A stretch of 64,000 nucleotides of DNA, taken from assembly GCA_028752905.1 (NCBI GenBank), contig JAQNBH010000012.1, positions 21,458,570-21,522,569 of the forward strand. Direction: 5' to 3'. Source of the stretch: Cladorhizidae sp. MBARI D1340-BT2. Taxonomy: Eukaryota; Porifera; Demospongiae; Poecilosclerida; Cladorhizidae. Both the position numbers and the translations under genes were made by a program. Position 1 is the first letter of the stretch. Each line of letters begins with the position of its first letter. The notes below the pieces were generated by a model. The model ran no database searches, had not been told where the DNA came from, and saw nothing but the letters and a program-made list of their open reading frames with translations. Positions 1-32,200 of this stretch are shown here, piece after piece.

Positions 1-3000
1 TTGCTTAGATGAGACTTAGGAAAAGAACAAGGACAATTTTTTACTAACTAAACTTGGCTCATTTAAAGTAAGGCCTTACTATTTGTAATGATCACATTGG
101 AAGTTCTAAGTTAAGTGTGATGCTGGAGTGTGTTCTCGTGAGGATTGTGGGTAAATGAAAGCGATCACCTGGAATAATCAATGGCATGATGGCCCATAAG
201 GTGCTACATTCATTACTGCTTTCCTAATGCTGGTTTGCTCTTATGGCTGATTAAACTTGGGACATTTTCAAATCTTGAACAAATAGATATTTGTGTCAGA
301 TTGGTTTCCGAAAAATATGAAGATCTGTCAGGTCTCACAGTGCTTGATAATACTACAGCTGATATAATCTAGTCACCTTTAAGAAATTGTCTAGATGTTC
401 CATTTGAGCATGGTGCATGGCAGGTGTCAGTGCATGGAATTTTCAAAGTGGGATAAAATGTTTGACAATGCTGCAACAATTCCAGTTGATTTTCTAGCCC
501 ATGAAGCCCATGAAGCAGCAAGCCAATGAATTTTGTGATGAAATTCCTTAAAAATTCTTGACTCGGTTTACACTTCATACTGGAACACTTCAAGCAATTA
601 TTTGCAATTATGAAGTTTTGATGGAAGGTGCATCGCTTGGTATTGATGACTGTTCCTGACATCCTAGTGGAGTTCTTTTAATTGATCACTTTACCACATA
701 TTTAGGCTCGAGCTTTCTGATCTCATATTTAGCATCACTGAGCAACTTTCTATATAACTCCAAAGATAATATATAAATGTTGATGATAGCTTGCTTGCTG
801 TGTTTGAGAGGCAATGAAGAGACCAAAGATTTCATAATTTCTTTGAAATAGTTTCACAAGAGGTTTCAGATACATGTAGCTCAGTTGGACTCCATCTACA
901 TGGCTTGCTTGAGCCAGTGAAGTTCAAAACTCTCTGCTGTTCATGTACTGAAGTTGTCAAAATGTCTGTCTCAAATCAATTCAGATATCATCTTCCCTTA
1001 CTCCCAGCTTTCTTCCCACTTGTCAGATAAACTGTTCAACTGACTCCGACTCATGGCACCTTTAGTTAAAACAGGCTCACCTAACTTTGAAGAAGTCATC
1101 AATTGTGGATAGCACTGTCTATACACTTAATCATCTGCAGTGATGCTAAAGGGGACCAAAGTTTCCAAAGCTTCCTTGCCAAACTATATTCTCTTGCTTA
1201 GTGACTAGTCCTGAGGCTACTTCGAATCATTCATATTCTCTTCAGCCAAAGTAATTATCATAGAAAGTGAAGTTGAAGGGAGTAGTGTGTTCAAGCTGGA
1301 TATGGAATATAACAGATGTGTTACAGCTAGTTTACACGATCACCATGTAGGGTCAGTGGTTCAGTAACATATAATATCAATCTGATATTTGACCCAGCAA
1401 ATCAAAGCAAGAACAGATTTGATCTAATACAACTGTATTGGATTGATAAACAGTACCCATGAAGTTCGATGACCCTCACCATCATATAAGCAAATCATTA
1501 TTAAAAACTACTGCATATTATTTTAATTGGTAAAGGGTCGTCTACCTGGCTGTGGCCTAACATGGTGCAGTCTTGTTTATAACTGTTTGTTCTTTGTTGC
1601 ATCTTGGATATAAAATGAGTGTGGCTTAGTATCGCGCTTTAATTGCGCTTTAATTGTGCTTTAATTGTACTCATTTCCCCCCTAGGTTTACAAAATATTT
1701 GTTTTTAATCCTTCCCCGGTTGTTGCACTGATCAGTCATTGTAGCTGAAGCTGTTTTTGAAGCATCATTGACTTTCAACGGCTATTTTTTACAGTCCATA
1801 TTGAACTTTATCTGGCTTTTAGTTTCCATAACAGTGGAGCATTTCCTCAGAGTTTAATCTCACCTCTGTACCTGTATCCAGCTTAAGGGAGTCATCACTG
1901 TTGAGTATGACAGCTAGGTCCAGGTTGACTGCAGGTTTGTTGAGACTATATTGAGGAATGCAGTGTCAAGATGGCTGCCACTCGAAAATTCCACAATTCC
2001 TATGAAAAACATTGTGCTCTGTAAATGTCACTTTTTCCCCACATTTAAAGATCACATGCTTGGCTGGATGCTGGAGGAGCGCTTTTGGATGGGAGTTTCA
2101 TCTTTATCCTCATACCCATTTGTTCTCAAGATTGTCAACTACTTAGTTGTGGTGCATTACTCTTCATACTCAGTAGTTGTTAGAGCGAAAACAACAAAAA
2201 TCCACTAATATGATTGCAGCCTTGATGTGGATGTTCTCATCACAGTATTCAAGAGATAGTGAGAAGTGATAACTGCTCTCAATACACCTCAAGTTAAATA
2301 TACCCAGCTGTTCTTTGTTCCAACAGAGCAATGGCCATTGCTTAATGTTTGGTGAGGACCATGAAGCAACAGAAATTACTGAAGGAGTCTTCTAGTAAAT
2401 GGGAATGCTCAGCTGCCTCAATACTTCACTTTCCTAATGCAACTTCAGCCCAGCAGTGCCACATGAGGAGACATTGTGCCTCAAGTGGACGAGCAATTGA
2501 AATCCAACAGGTCATACATTCAGGAATTTGAAAAATGTAAAAACAAAGAATGATCAGCACCAGCAATCCGAGAGTGCATCCCAGACAACACTGACATGCA
2601 TGTGTGCAACCTCCAGCTCAGAGAAGAGTCATTGCTGGATACCCTGTCAATACTCTAAGCACAGATGTTCTGAGAAACTGACAACACCAAAATTTTGTTG
2701 CTCAATCTCGAGAGCCAACTGTGACAGATCAGATCATGATAAGCACACATACTGACACACCATCCACAGTTTCACGATTCTGCTCACCTTCCAGGCTGTA
2801 AACCTTCTGAGATTTTAAATGTGGGCTACACATCTAGGTACTAATTGTCTATGAGTTAGACAGAACATTCTAGAATTCTGGGTTATATGAATATGTGATT
2901 GAATGTTGTCAGACTGTTATGTATCATATGCTGCAATGGGATATCTTGGGGTTCCCAAGATATTTCAGATTATTACCAGTCTCAAATATCTCTGAATAAT

Positions 3001-3179
3001 CTCTGAATAATCTTACAAAATCATTATAGGGAGTGCTAATATACTCTTCAATATTCATAAAACTGGAGACAACACTATGTCAGCCGGCTTCACACAGCAC
3101 AGCCTCGTGTCATGAACAGTTAAATATTTGCCTATTTATCTTACCTGTCTCTAGAATATATTTCCTTTTTACCCATTAG
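1..3179. other. No gene recognised; probably intron of the dynein gene
   Basis: I searched both strands for the dynein segment that should precede the first exon (the distal stalk coiled coil and AAA5-AAA6 linker) and did not find it. Only short open frames of non-coding appearance occur. The stretch is most simply the intron upstream of the exon at 3180, perhaps containing decayed mobile DNA. Confidence 0.5.
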
Positions 3180-23929
<20,750 letters not shown>

Positions 23930-26690
23930 TGTTTATTGTTTCCTTCTCATATGTAGTACACCCACCCCATCACTTGCCTTTACAAGCAAAATTATTACTA
24001 TTTAAACATGAGCTTTAGAGATGTTATTATTATAGGTGAGCCAGAGTATAAACTGATGGAGATTAGGTTTGGCCACTTGGCCAGAGCTAGTACAAACTAT
24101 AGTTATTAGGTTAAGAAAGAGTTGAGTTGTGTGGGAGGGCCACTTTGAAAAATTATATATAGACAGATCAAAGCTGAAGAGGGTGAGGATGGGGACAGAA
24201 AAAAATTCAAATTGGAGTAATGAGGTAATGAGGTATTGACATTCCATTTTCTGAGAGGAGATCAAAAGCGTAATCACAAAATTGAAGGGAAGAAAAGCAG
24301 GGGGTTGAATAGTTTGTTGACATAACATTTTGAAGGAAGGTGGGCGAACAGTTCTAGTGTGGTTGATAAAGGTGTGTTGTGATTGAATTGCCTAACATTT
24401 TGAATTGTGGGTCGATCATACCAGTGTACAAGGATAACAGTGAAGAGCCCCCAAAGTTTATAATTACCAAGGTGTGACAGCATCTTTAGTCTTATCATAA
24501 GTCTTTGAAAGTGGGATCGCAGAGAGAATGCAACCTCCCCTATTGGTTGGCTGGGATCCCTCACATAAATCAGACTACCTACATTAAGAAATCTTTGCAT
24601 ACAAGATGCTATCTTTGAGGTATAGGAGGTCATTGCCAGATACTTGAGGGACGGGATTGCTGCCCATTTGTGCCCATATGATCTGAGTACAGCATTTGTT
24701 CTGTAGGAGCTACTGGAGAAGGTATTCAAGGCAGGCATGAATGGAAAGTCATGGCCCTTGATTAGGAGTTGGTACAGTGATACTGTTTGCAGGTTTAAAT
24801 AGGATGAAAATTTGTCAGACAGCTTTGTTGTAGGCAGGGGTGTGAAGCAATGATCGGTGCTTTCTCAATACTCTTGAAGCATTGGGGGTGCATTTATCTG
24901 TAAAAGATTTTATGCTGATAGTTTCCTCCATGCTGGGCAGAGTAGCTTCGAATATAGAAACCGAATGCACAGGTCAGCTTAGTGAAGAAGCTTGCATTTA
25001 CTAAGCTGAACCCACAGAAACCAAGGTAGTTGTCTTCAAGCAACTGGATACCATTTTTTACAATGTGTTATAAAATCTTATGGTTATAAATTTGGAGTTC
25101 CGCAAATTCTGTACACTTAATTCTAAGAACTTTGATATATACCGGTAGCTCAAAAGGTAGACCTATCTGTGTGCTCTCTTTTGATACTAAAAATGTTGCC
25201 CATACGCAAGGTACAGGCAGTCTAAGTTTGGGACCTCAAAACCTGCATGCTCCAAATTCTAGCTCCTAATTAGAACAGTTGAGTACCAGTGGCTCGCTAG
25301 GAAGCCCTAAAGACCTCAAAGTATTCTTATGGGCACACTTCATCTCAAACTTTGATGCAAAAGGTACATGTACTTTCCACTTCTCATGTCCATGCAGCAG
25401 CTGTATGTCTACTCCAAATCCTCCCAACTTCAAATAATTTACCTATGGTGGTGTCGAGAGCTACTGTAGTCGAGCAGCCAATGAGCTGTGGTGGTGTAGA
25501 GAGATACTGCATTGAGCGTCAGTCAACTGTAGTGATATCTAGATATTGCATTCGAATGATAGTCAGCTATGGTGGTGTAGAGAGCTACTGCAGTCGAGCG
25601 GTCTTGGGTGCCTGTAGAACTTACTTGCATTCCTTCAGTACATACTTCCTTATACTACATCACATGACCTGTGGCTAATCTGATTGGTTAATAACTATAG
25701 GTCTACACTTTTAAACGCATGTAGTTTAGCGCGTGCGCAATGCAGTATAAGTAAGATAGCAGAGTCTGTTATGCGCCAGTGTAACCTACTCATTTGCTGT
25801 TACATTCCTCGGCTTCACCTCGTTGTATAGGCTATCCTATACATCTTTCCTAACTCTATCATTATATTATGCATCACAAATGACTGTACTGTAAAATCAT
25901 TGTTATTATTATTATTACTGTAATATATAAATGATGTCCATCAAACCCATCTGCTTCCCATTATTATTACTTGTATTTTTATTCGGTGCTAAAATGCGTC
26001 ATGGGCGTTGGTATAATTTTCCAACCGCACGTTTGTACTTACGTTTTAGCGCCTAATAATATATTGCATTTTCTAATTAGGAGCTAAAACTGTGGGCATG
26101 CATGTACTGAAATGGCTAGAGCATTTTTTCCAACAATGCACATACTGTGATAGATGTTGCATCCACAAGATTGTTAGTTTTTGGTAGGAAGCTGGGATTC
26201 CTGAAGTATTTAGAAGGGGGATGCAAGGAGGGATTATGTTTAGTTTCAGATGAGGTGAAGATGATCGGTCGGTAAAGGAGTATCGAGAGTTGGAGGAGTG
26301 GTTTGCGACAAACGTTATTAATGATATTCTCAATCAAACAGACAATGTATCCAGCTTGAGAGAAGAGGTGAGGTAGTTGGTAGTTGGACAGGGAGGTGAT
26401 GCTGACAAGGTGTTCAGAAAGAGGTCCTCCGGTAGATGCCCTAGGCTGGCTAGTTAAGGTTATAGTATGAGGTATTAGATAGAGAATGTGCACTATGGGC
26501 CACCAGGCAGTCTGATTAAGGGAATGGCAACAGCATATTCCCAGAATGCACTGTAGAGAATCTGGGTGGAAGTTCTTTGAGGTCCCATGAGGTAAATCAT
26601 CACAATGGGAAATGGTAGAGGCAGCCCTGCTAGACAAAGTCATCACTAAGGGGGGGGGGACAGTTGCATTAAAAAACTTGTGGTTACCAC
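23930..26690. other. Intergenic region without recognised gene
   Basis: Between the dynein stop and the next + strand exon. Minus-strand frames at 24274-24738 (154 codons) and 26116-26646 (176 codons) are the longest, but they lack recognisable domains and flank repeat copies. They may be parts of a decayed mobile element. A weak approximately 50-bp tandem repeat (variants of ggtggtgtagagagctactg) occupies 25446-25605. Confidence 0.45.
25075..25310 (+). repeat. Dispersed repeat, copy 1 (ctcttttgatactaaaa family)
   Basis: Shares wording in the same order with 26690-26930 and, inverted, with 27124-27300: a ...gattctgtacac block, a tagctcaaaaggtag block, ctctgtgtgctctcttttga tactaaaa, aggtacaggcagtc and acctcaaaacctg. 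Identity between copies is roughly 70-80% by eye. Confidence 0.7.
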
Positions 26691-26930
26691 TTTATAGCTC
26701 CGTAGATTCTGTAAACTTCATGGTATGGACTTAATATATAGCTCAAAAGATAGGTCTCTCTGTGTGCTCTCTTTTGATACTAAAATATTTTTCATATGTA
26801 TAACTATAGCCAAGTTACTAGACCTAAAGTGGAGGGAACTTCAAAACCTGAATGCCTGGTTTTGCCGCATAAATATCTCCAGAAAAGATTTGAAATTAGC
26901 ACCAGTGGCCCTACTCTGAGTGTTTTCATT
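26690..26930 (+). repeat. Dispersed repeat, copy 2
   Basis: Same family as 25075-25310, same orientation. It ends directly at the putative splice acceptor of the exon at 26933. Confidence 0.7.
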
Positions 26931-26932
26931 AG

Positions 26933-27124
26933 GTGCTACTGGAGTTGACCAACCTTAGTCTTGACCACCAACCTCAGTATTCGGCATCCACCTCTGACCT
27001 GAGCAGTTATGAGCACGCTAGAGATGACGATGCCAGCGGAAACACATCGGCTGTTGAACTTCCAGAGGATGGGAGTGGCTTCATTGCTACAGATGACACG
27101 GATTTTCTCGGATGGAGTGACGGG
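26933..27124 (+). CDS. Coding exon of an unrecognised gene
   Basis: Follows acceptor ttttcattag with an open phase-0 frame: LELTNLSLDHQPQYSASTSD, LSSYEHARDDDASGNT, then ATDDTDFLGWSDG. The acidic, Ser-rich composition is unlike the surrounding repeats and looks like a disordered linker of a real protein. The right boundary is uncertain because the inverted repeat begins at about 27124. Possible donors are gttttg (27125) and gtaact (27153). Neither matches the phase of the next exon, so a further exon or a different junction is needed. The family is not recognised. Confidence 0.5.
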
Positions 27125-27300
27125 GTTTTGAGGGATCCAACTTTGACTGCCTGTAACTTGGGCATAGTAAAATCTTTTAGTATCAAAAGAGATCTCACAG
27201 AGAGACATATGTTTTGAACTAAATATCAAGCAGGTATAGTGAAATGTGCAGAATCTATAGAGCTCTGAAATGGTAACTACAATCTTTTTAAGCGCCTACT
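27124..27300 (-). repeat. Dispersed repeat, copy 3, inverted
   Basis: Reverse complement of the family: ctcttttgatactaaaag, then tatgcccaagttacaggcag, then ccctcaaaacc. With copy 2 it forms an inverted pair around a 190-base coding-like exon. Confidence 0.7.
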
Positions 27301-27586
27301 ATTTTATGGTAAAGTCCCCCCTTTTTAACCTCAAGGTCAAACAAGACTAAATCTGGTAATGTTTTAGTATTTATGTGTGTAGTATATAGTGGATGTGGTT
27401 GTACCAGGAGTGAAGAGGAAACAATGTTGATCTTGCGAAAGATTGGATTATGACATTTGCTATTCTGCAAAGACAAGCACGATTTGGAAAGAAAGCTGTG
27501 TTGCAAGCTAAAAACACACCAACTAATCACTAGCAAGGGTAATAATATATCAGCAATCCTCCCAAACCAAAGTTAATGTCTACCAG

Positions 27587-27798
27587 GAGGTACACCGGAC
27601 ATCATATTGTTTAGCAGAGGAAACACGCCTGCCTACCTACAACTAAACACCGACATAAAGGCCGACTTCGATTCTTTATATCATCGCCATCTTCCCCATT
27701 TCCTTAGAGCTGCTAGGGATATATTGTCAGGGAGTCCACCCACCAACGAGTCTGACTCGCAAGACAAGAACTGCTGCAAACATTCACATGCCCCACAT
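27587..27798 (+). CDS. Penultimate exon of unrecognised gene
   Basis: Acceptor tctaccag; needs one base from the preceding exon. It encodes GTPDIILFSRGNTPAYLQLN and TDIKADFDSLYHRHLPHFLR AARDIL, then a Ser/Cys/His-rich tail (CCKHSHAPH), followed by gtgagt. The frame is open across the whole exon and both splice sites are good. It reads like the C-terminal part of a cytosolic protein. I do not recognise the family. Confidence 0.65.
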
Positions 27799-27863
27799 GT
27801 GAGTACGCTTTGCGGCTTTTGTTTTAATATGATCTAAAACTCTTTTGTCAATTTGGTGTTTAG

Positions 27864-27902
27864 CTAGAAGAAGTTAGGGAGAGACTCTTAGACCAGGCCT
27901 GA
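27864..27902 (+). CDS. Terminal exon of unrecognised gene
   Basis: A 65-base intron (gtgagt...ggtgtttag) joins in phase 0 to LEEVRERLLDQA and TGA. The short, charged, helix-forming C-terminus and the matching phase support the join with the preceding exon. Confidence 0.6.
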   Translation, partial: LEEVRERLLDQA

Positions 27903-29075
27903 AGACAGAAGGAACTATGAAGGAGGCATTGCACATCAGCCTATATAGCACCAAAGTGTGAGCAGTTCAATCGAGATTGTGGAATGTACACTTGCCTGGC
28001 TAGGTGGCCACTCTCAAGAGCTTGAACTTGGAGCCACGAACACCACAATTTTTCTATATTCAGTTATTTATCATTTTTTGTTGATGTTTTAATATCAAGC
28101 ATGACTTTTTATTTTTATTTCATCATTCTCCGTTGATATTTTACATTTTTTTAATTTTATTCTATTCTCTTGACATTTCGACTGACTAAATGATCAAGCC
28201 TCATCATCGGGACAAGTTGATTATTGAGAAAGTAATTGTAATTTTGTTATGTTAACTGTGGGAGTTTATTGAGAACAGATAATAATGTATTTGTGTACAG
28301 TTATACATCACATTGTTGAGTCATTGCTTGCTAAACTGGGCCTTGATATGTTAATCCCCAGTAACTACAGCCTATGCTATTGAAAGCCATTATATATCTA
28401 GTCCCAAGCTAGCTTTGAAGAAAGTAGCCATCTCAAGAGACTAATAGTAGCTGAAGCTAGCTAAACCATATGAATCCTGAGCCATCAAAGCTGAGTACGT
28501 TCACTAGACCATGAAGCTTTAGCTAGCTAGGGACAAGCTTACACTTGAGATTACTGGCTTCGCATTCTGAACTCCAAAATAATTTTTCTTTGCCGATTCT
28601 TTATGTCACAATCCTAGTATAAATGAAGACAACATCATCAACTTTCTTTAGTACCTATAGTCATTGCAATATGTGGTGTTGATGATTGTTGTCATGATGG
28701 TGTAATGCTTGGATTGCATGTGATGTGTAGAAAAAGGCATGTGACATGTAGAGGAGGAATGTTTGGGCTTAAATACAGCACCCAGTTTCTGTTTCCACAC
28801 ATTTTGATCTGTTGGATAAAAACAAACAATATTCCTCCAAACTAATGTCTCACGTTATAATGTTGTTCAACAACAGCATTGACCAATGACCACCACCATT
28901 TCAGGCCATGGCTTCTTAAAACTAGTGTGTCTGTGCCACACACTTACTGCAGAATCTGCTTGGGAAATTCAGAGATTCTGATAGTAAATTGAAGAAATTA
29001 AGATGGTTGCTCATAGACATGAAATCTACAGAAAATATGTAACACAAGTTGTAAATATGTATATTGTTAAAATTG
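27903..29075. other. Intergenic, convergent 3' ends
   Basis: The + strand gene ends at 27902 and the minus-strand Roc-COR gene ends at 29076. No other gene is seen between them. A variant of the dispersed hairpin repeat is present at about 28165-28240 (acatttcgactgactaaatg and a ttgattattgagaaag end). Confidence 0.6.
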
Positions 29076-29205
29076 CTACCAATTGCACAAAATATTAACT
29101 ATCTCGAGTGCACTGTCAGTCCAGTTGCCAATCACACATGCATTAAGAAGGGTTCCATATGTTGGGTCAATGACTTTGTTTTTCCATCTGCTGAGAGCTT
29201 CCCTC
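29076..29205 (-). CDS. Death domain 2, second exon and stop
   Basis: Acceptor tttgcag. It encodes REALSRWKNKVIDPTYGTLL NACVIGNWTDSALEI and ends NILCNW, TAG at 29078-29076. The 'W...(16).L..ac....A' spacing is the helix 5-6 pattern of a Death domain. Confidence 0.8.
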
Positions 29206-32200
29206 CTGCAAATATTGTGCATATCTAACACCACATTCATAACACCACAATTATAGCCTTATAGTACCTTTGTTTATAAGGTTCATCCTTATGTATGGCC
29301 TTAATATCTATGACATCTGGATTCTGCTTCAAGTTTAGTAGGTCAGCCTTGTCATCCCATCCCTGCAGCTTATCAGCAATCAGACGCAGGTGTTCCTCTA
29401 AGTCAATCACATCACCTAAGTGATCACGCTTGCTTGCTGGAATCTGGTCTACCAGTTTCTTGTATTTCTACAACAAGAATAACAACAACAACAGAGCAAC
29501 TAATTTAGCATGGGGATGGTGTTACTAACTTGTGCCTTGGTGCTGGTGTCTGCAATGAAGGCTTCCGGTGCTACTTGACTTCTGCTTGTAAGACCTGCAG
29601 CAACAGTAGCTAGTCAATGAGTGAATTTTACTATTGCAAACCACACCAAGCAGTGTGCTCACATACAAGCATATTTGTTTTCTTTGGTCTAATAATGAAT
29701 GCAGCTCTAATAAACCTACAGCAAGACTTGTTACGAAGAAGATGGTCTGGGTCTGTGCATGTCCACCATTTTAAGCCTTGGCATGTCTTTCTTGACAAGC
29801 ACATATATTGCTGGCATTTCCCCATTCATCCTTATAAAATATTTGTTGGAAAAGTACCTACGTATTACAGAAGTACAGTCCATTGTACAAGGTTGAAATG
29901 TGATTATCATCTTTACATCTTTACATCGTAATGATGGCTCAATTTTATGCCTTACAAGATAGAGCTGTTATATAGGGAGGCACACAAGAATATTATTTTC
30001 AATGCTATATAAAGACAAGTAAAGACCGAGAGCACTTTAGAGCAGCTATGACAACTCACCACTTTGGCTATAGAATCTGAGAATGTGAAGCAAAGTGAGC
30101 AATCACTTCCCACTCCTTTTTCTATCTCTCTTGCCTTCTGCTCTCCATACTGATATCCATCCTGACCAAAATGGTGAGCAGGACAAGAAAAAGCTGTGCC
30201 GATCTCCACCCAGACCATAGTGGTGAGCAGGGCAAGAAATCTGATCTGAACAATGAGGATGTCTGACCATGCAGAGCAGAGCTAATCTTGTCAGGTACAG
30301 GATGGCCAGATATGATAGTGATCAAGCCATGGATATTCATAGCATACATGTTGTGTGTGGATGAGCTAGTTTTGCATTAAAAAAATGCACAACACATTAA
30401 GACCTTAGAGTATCACTACTTTAATTCTTGTGATTTGGGCTGGTAAGTTGTGTCGTAATTTTTTGCCTTTTGCCCCATGACTAATGGTCAAGGTCTGTTT
30501 GCATTGTCCCTAGAACTTCCTTTAAAATCTCATGGCATCATATTGGGATGTCCACATATATCCAGGCTCTTAACCTAATCTTAGGCAAGATCCCAGCTGA
30601 TGGGAGATCACATTTGACTCCCCATAAGCAATATATATATAATTATGGTGGCTGGCACAATCACGCATACAAAAAAATAGAATCATATCAGGGATTTTTT
30701 TGTATGTGTTATTTTAGACATGCCAGTAAATTGTAAATTATTGTCGAGTTGCAAAGCATCAGAATATAAATAATATAATCCGGTATGATTGAAGAAGCAA
30801 GATTTTCTCCTAGATAATGCAGGTAATCGGAATCATAACTGCCATCTTCTAACTGGTGGGGTGGACTCTCTAGACAAAATGTGCACATATATATACACAC
30901 ACAGAATAAACACAACACACACACAACACATGCATGCACAATGGCTGAAAGTGCACTCTTTCTGTTAGGCTTTGGTTTTCTCTTTTATTAGCACACCTGC
31001 CAAACAAGTATTCTATGATATTGCTATATACCGTTAGGCACAGAAACATAGAGGTGAAATATTTGTCAATTAGCCTTCAAAATTCGATAGTTTTATAAGT
31101 TACTTCCTCCTGTTATCATAGAATGATTGGCCTGAACTTTAGCCTTTTAGAACTGTTGTTAAAGTTTTTAGACAGTGTCACAATAAATGTGTATGAATTG
31201 ATTGAATCATGCTGTAAAAAATATTTAACAGTATCTCTAGAATGGCTAGAGCTACTAAGTACACCAAGCTACTTTGTCTTGAGAATCTGATGTTGAAAAA
31301 TCAAGTTAGGTACTTGTCAAATAGCAGGCGAAGAAAAACTACAACTTTATACGTTCCTTACAGAAGTTCACTATCAATACCCACTGCAAATAATATCATA
31401 AAAATAAGCTAACCTTGAGAGTGAAATGGTTGCTTCAAATGTTCAACTTCTTCTTCACCAGAAGAGTCACGCATCAAACTATACTCAAGAAGATAACCTG
31501 TAAATAATTCTTTGTGCGGAAATTGTTACAAGAATTGCATAAATTGACACATGTCATACTTGTCAGCAGTAGAGTCCATGCCTACAGACTTCAGGTAATG
31601 GATGAGGTGAGCTCGAAAGGGAACCTTCAATTTCTTCATTTCCTTCTGCCAGTTAAAGAGTAAAGACTTGGAATCTTTTCCCAGGTGACTTGGCATTTCT
31701 AGAGCTGCAGCTAGCTGCTCAAGCTTTCCAGGGCGTTCATCAAGATCATCAGCTATTACTGCAATAGCATCACCTGATATGGCAGCAGGTGACTACATGT
31801 GAGGCAAAGTCATTGTAATTGATTAGTAAACAAGCTTCAATCTTTCTTACATATCGTACGTCAAGCCAAAATTTCTGTTCAGGATTCAGAGAGCAGCAAT
31901 GGTCCTCTTGACATCTAGGATGTGGCTCAGAGGAAAGAGGGCCAGAAGGCAATTTAATGAAGTGCTCAGACTCTTCTTTGTTGCAGTTCACACATTGCAG
32001 TGCTAACTTCATCCTGATACCAGGAAACCATTTTAGCACTTCTGTCGAATTTGATTGAACTAGCGTGGCTATTTCTTGGCAGGTGCTGAGCAATGAAGGG
32101 TACAGGTAGTCACGAGGTTTGACACGCTTGACGTCAATCTGAATACTATTTAATCTTTCAGTAATTATCATCTGATCAATGCGCTTGGCATCTTCCCCAT

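Noticed and set aside
24274..24738. 154-codon minus-strand frame as a gene
   Set aside because: No recognisable domain, no supporting splice or start context, and it lies among repeats; kept only as a note in the intergenic description.
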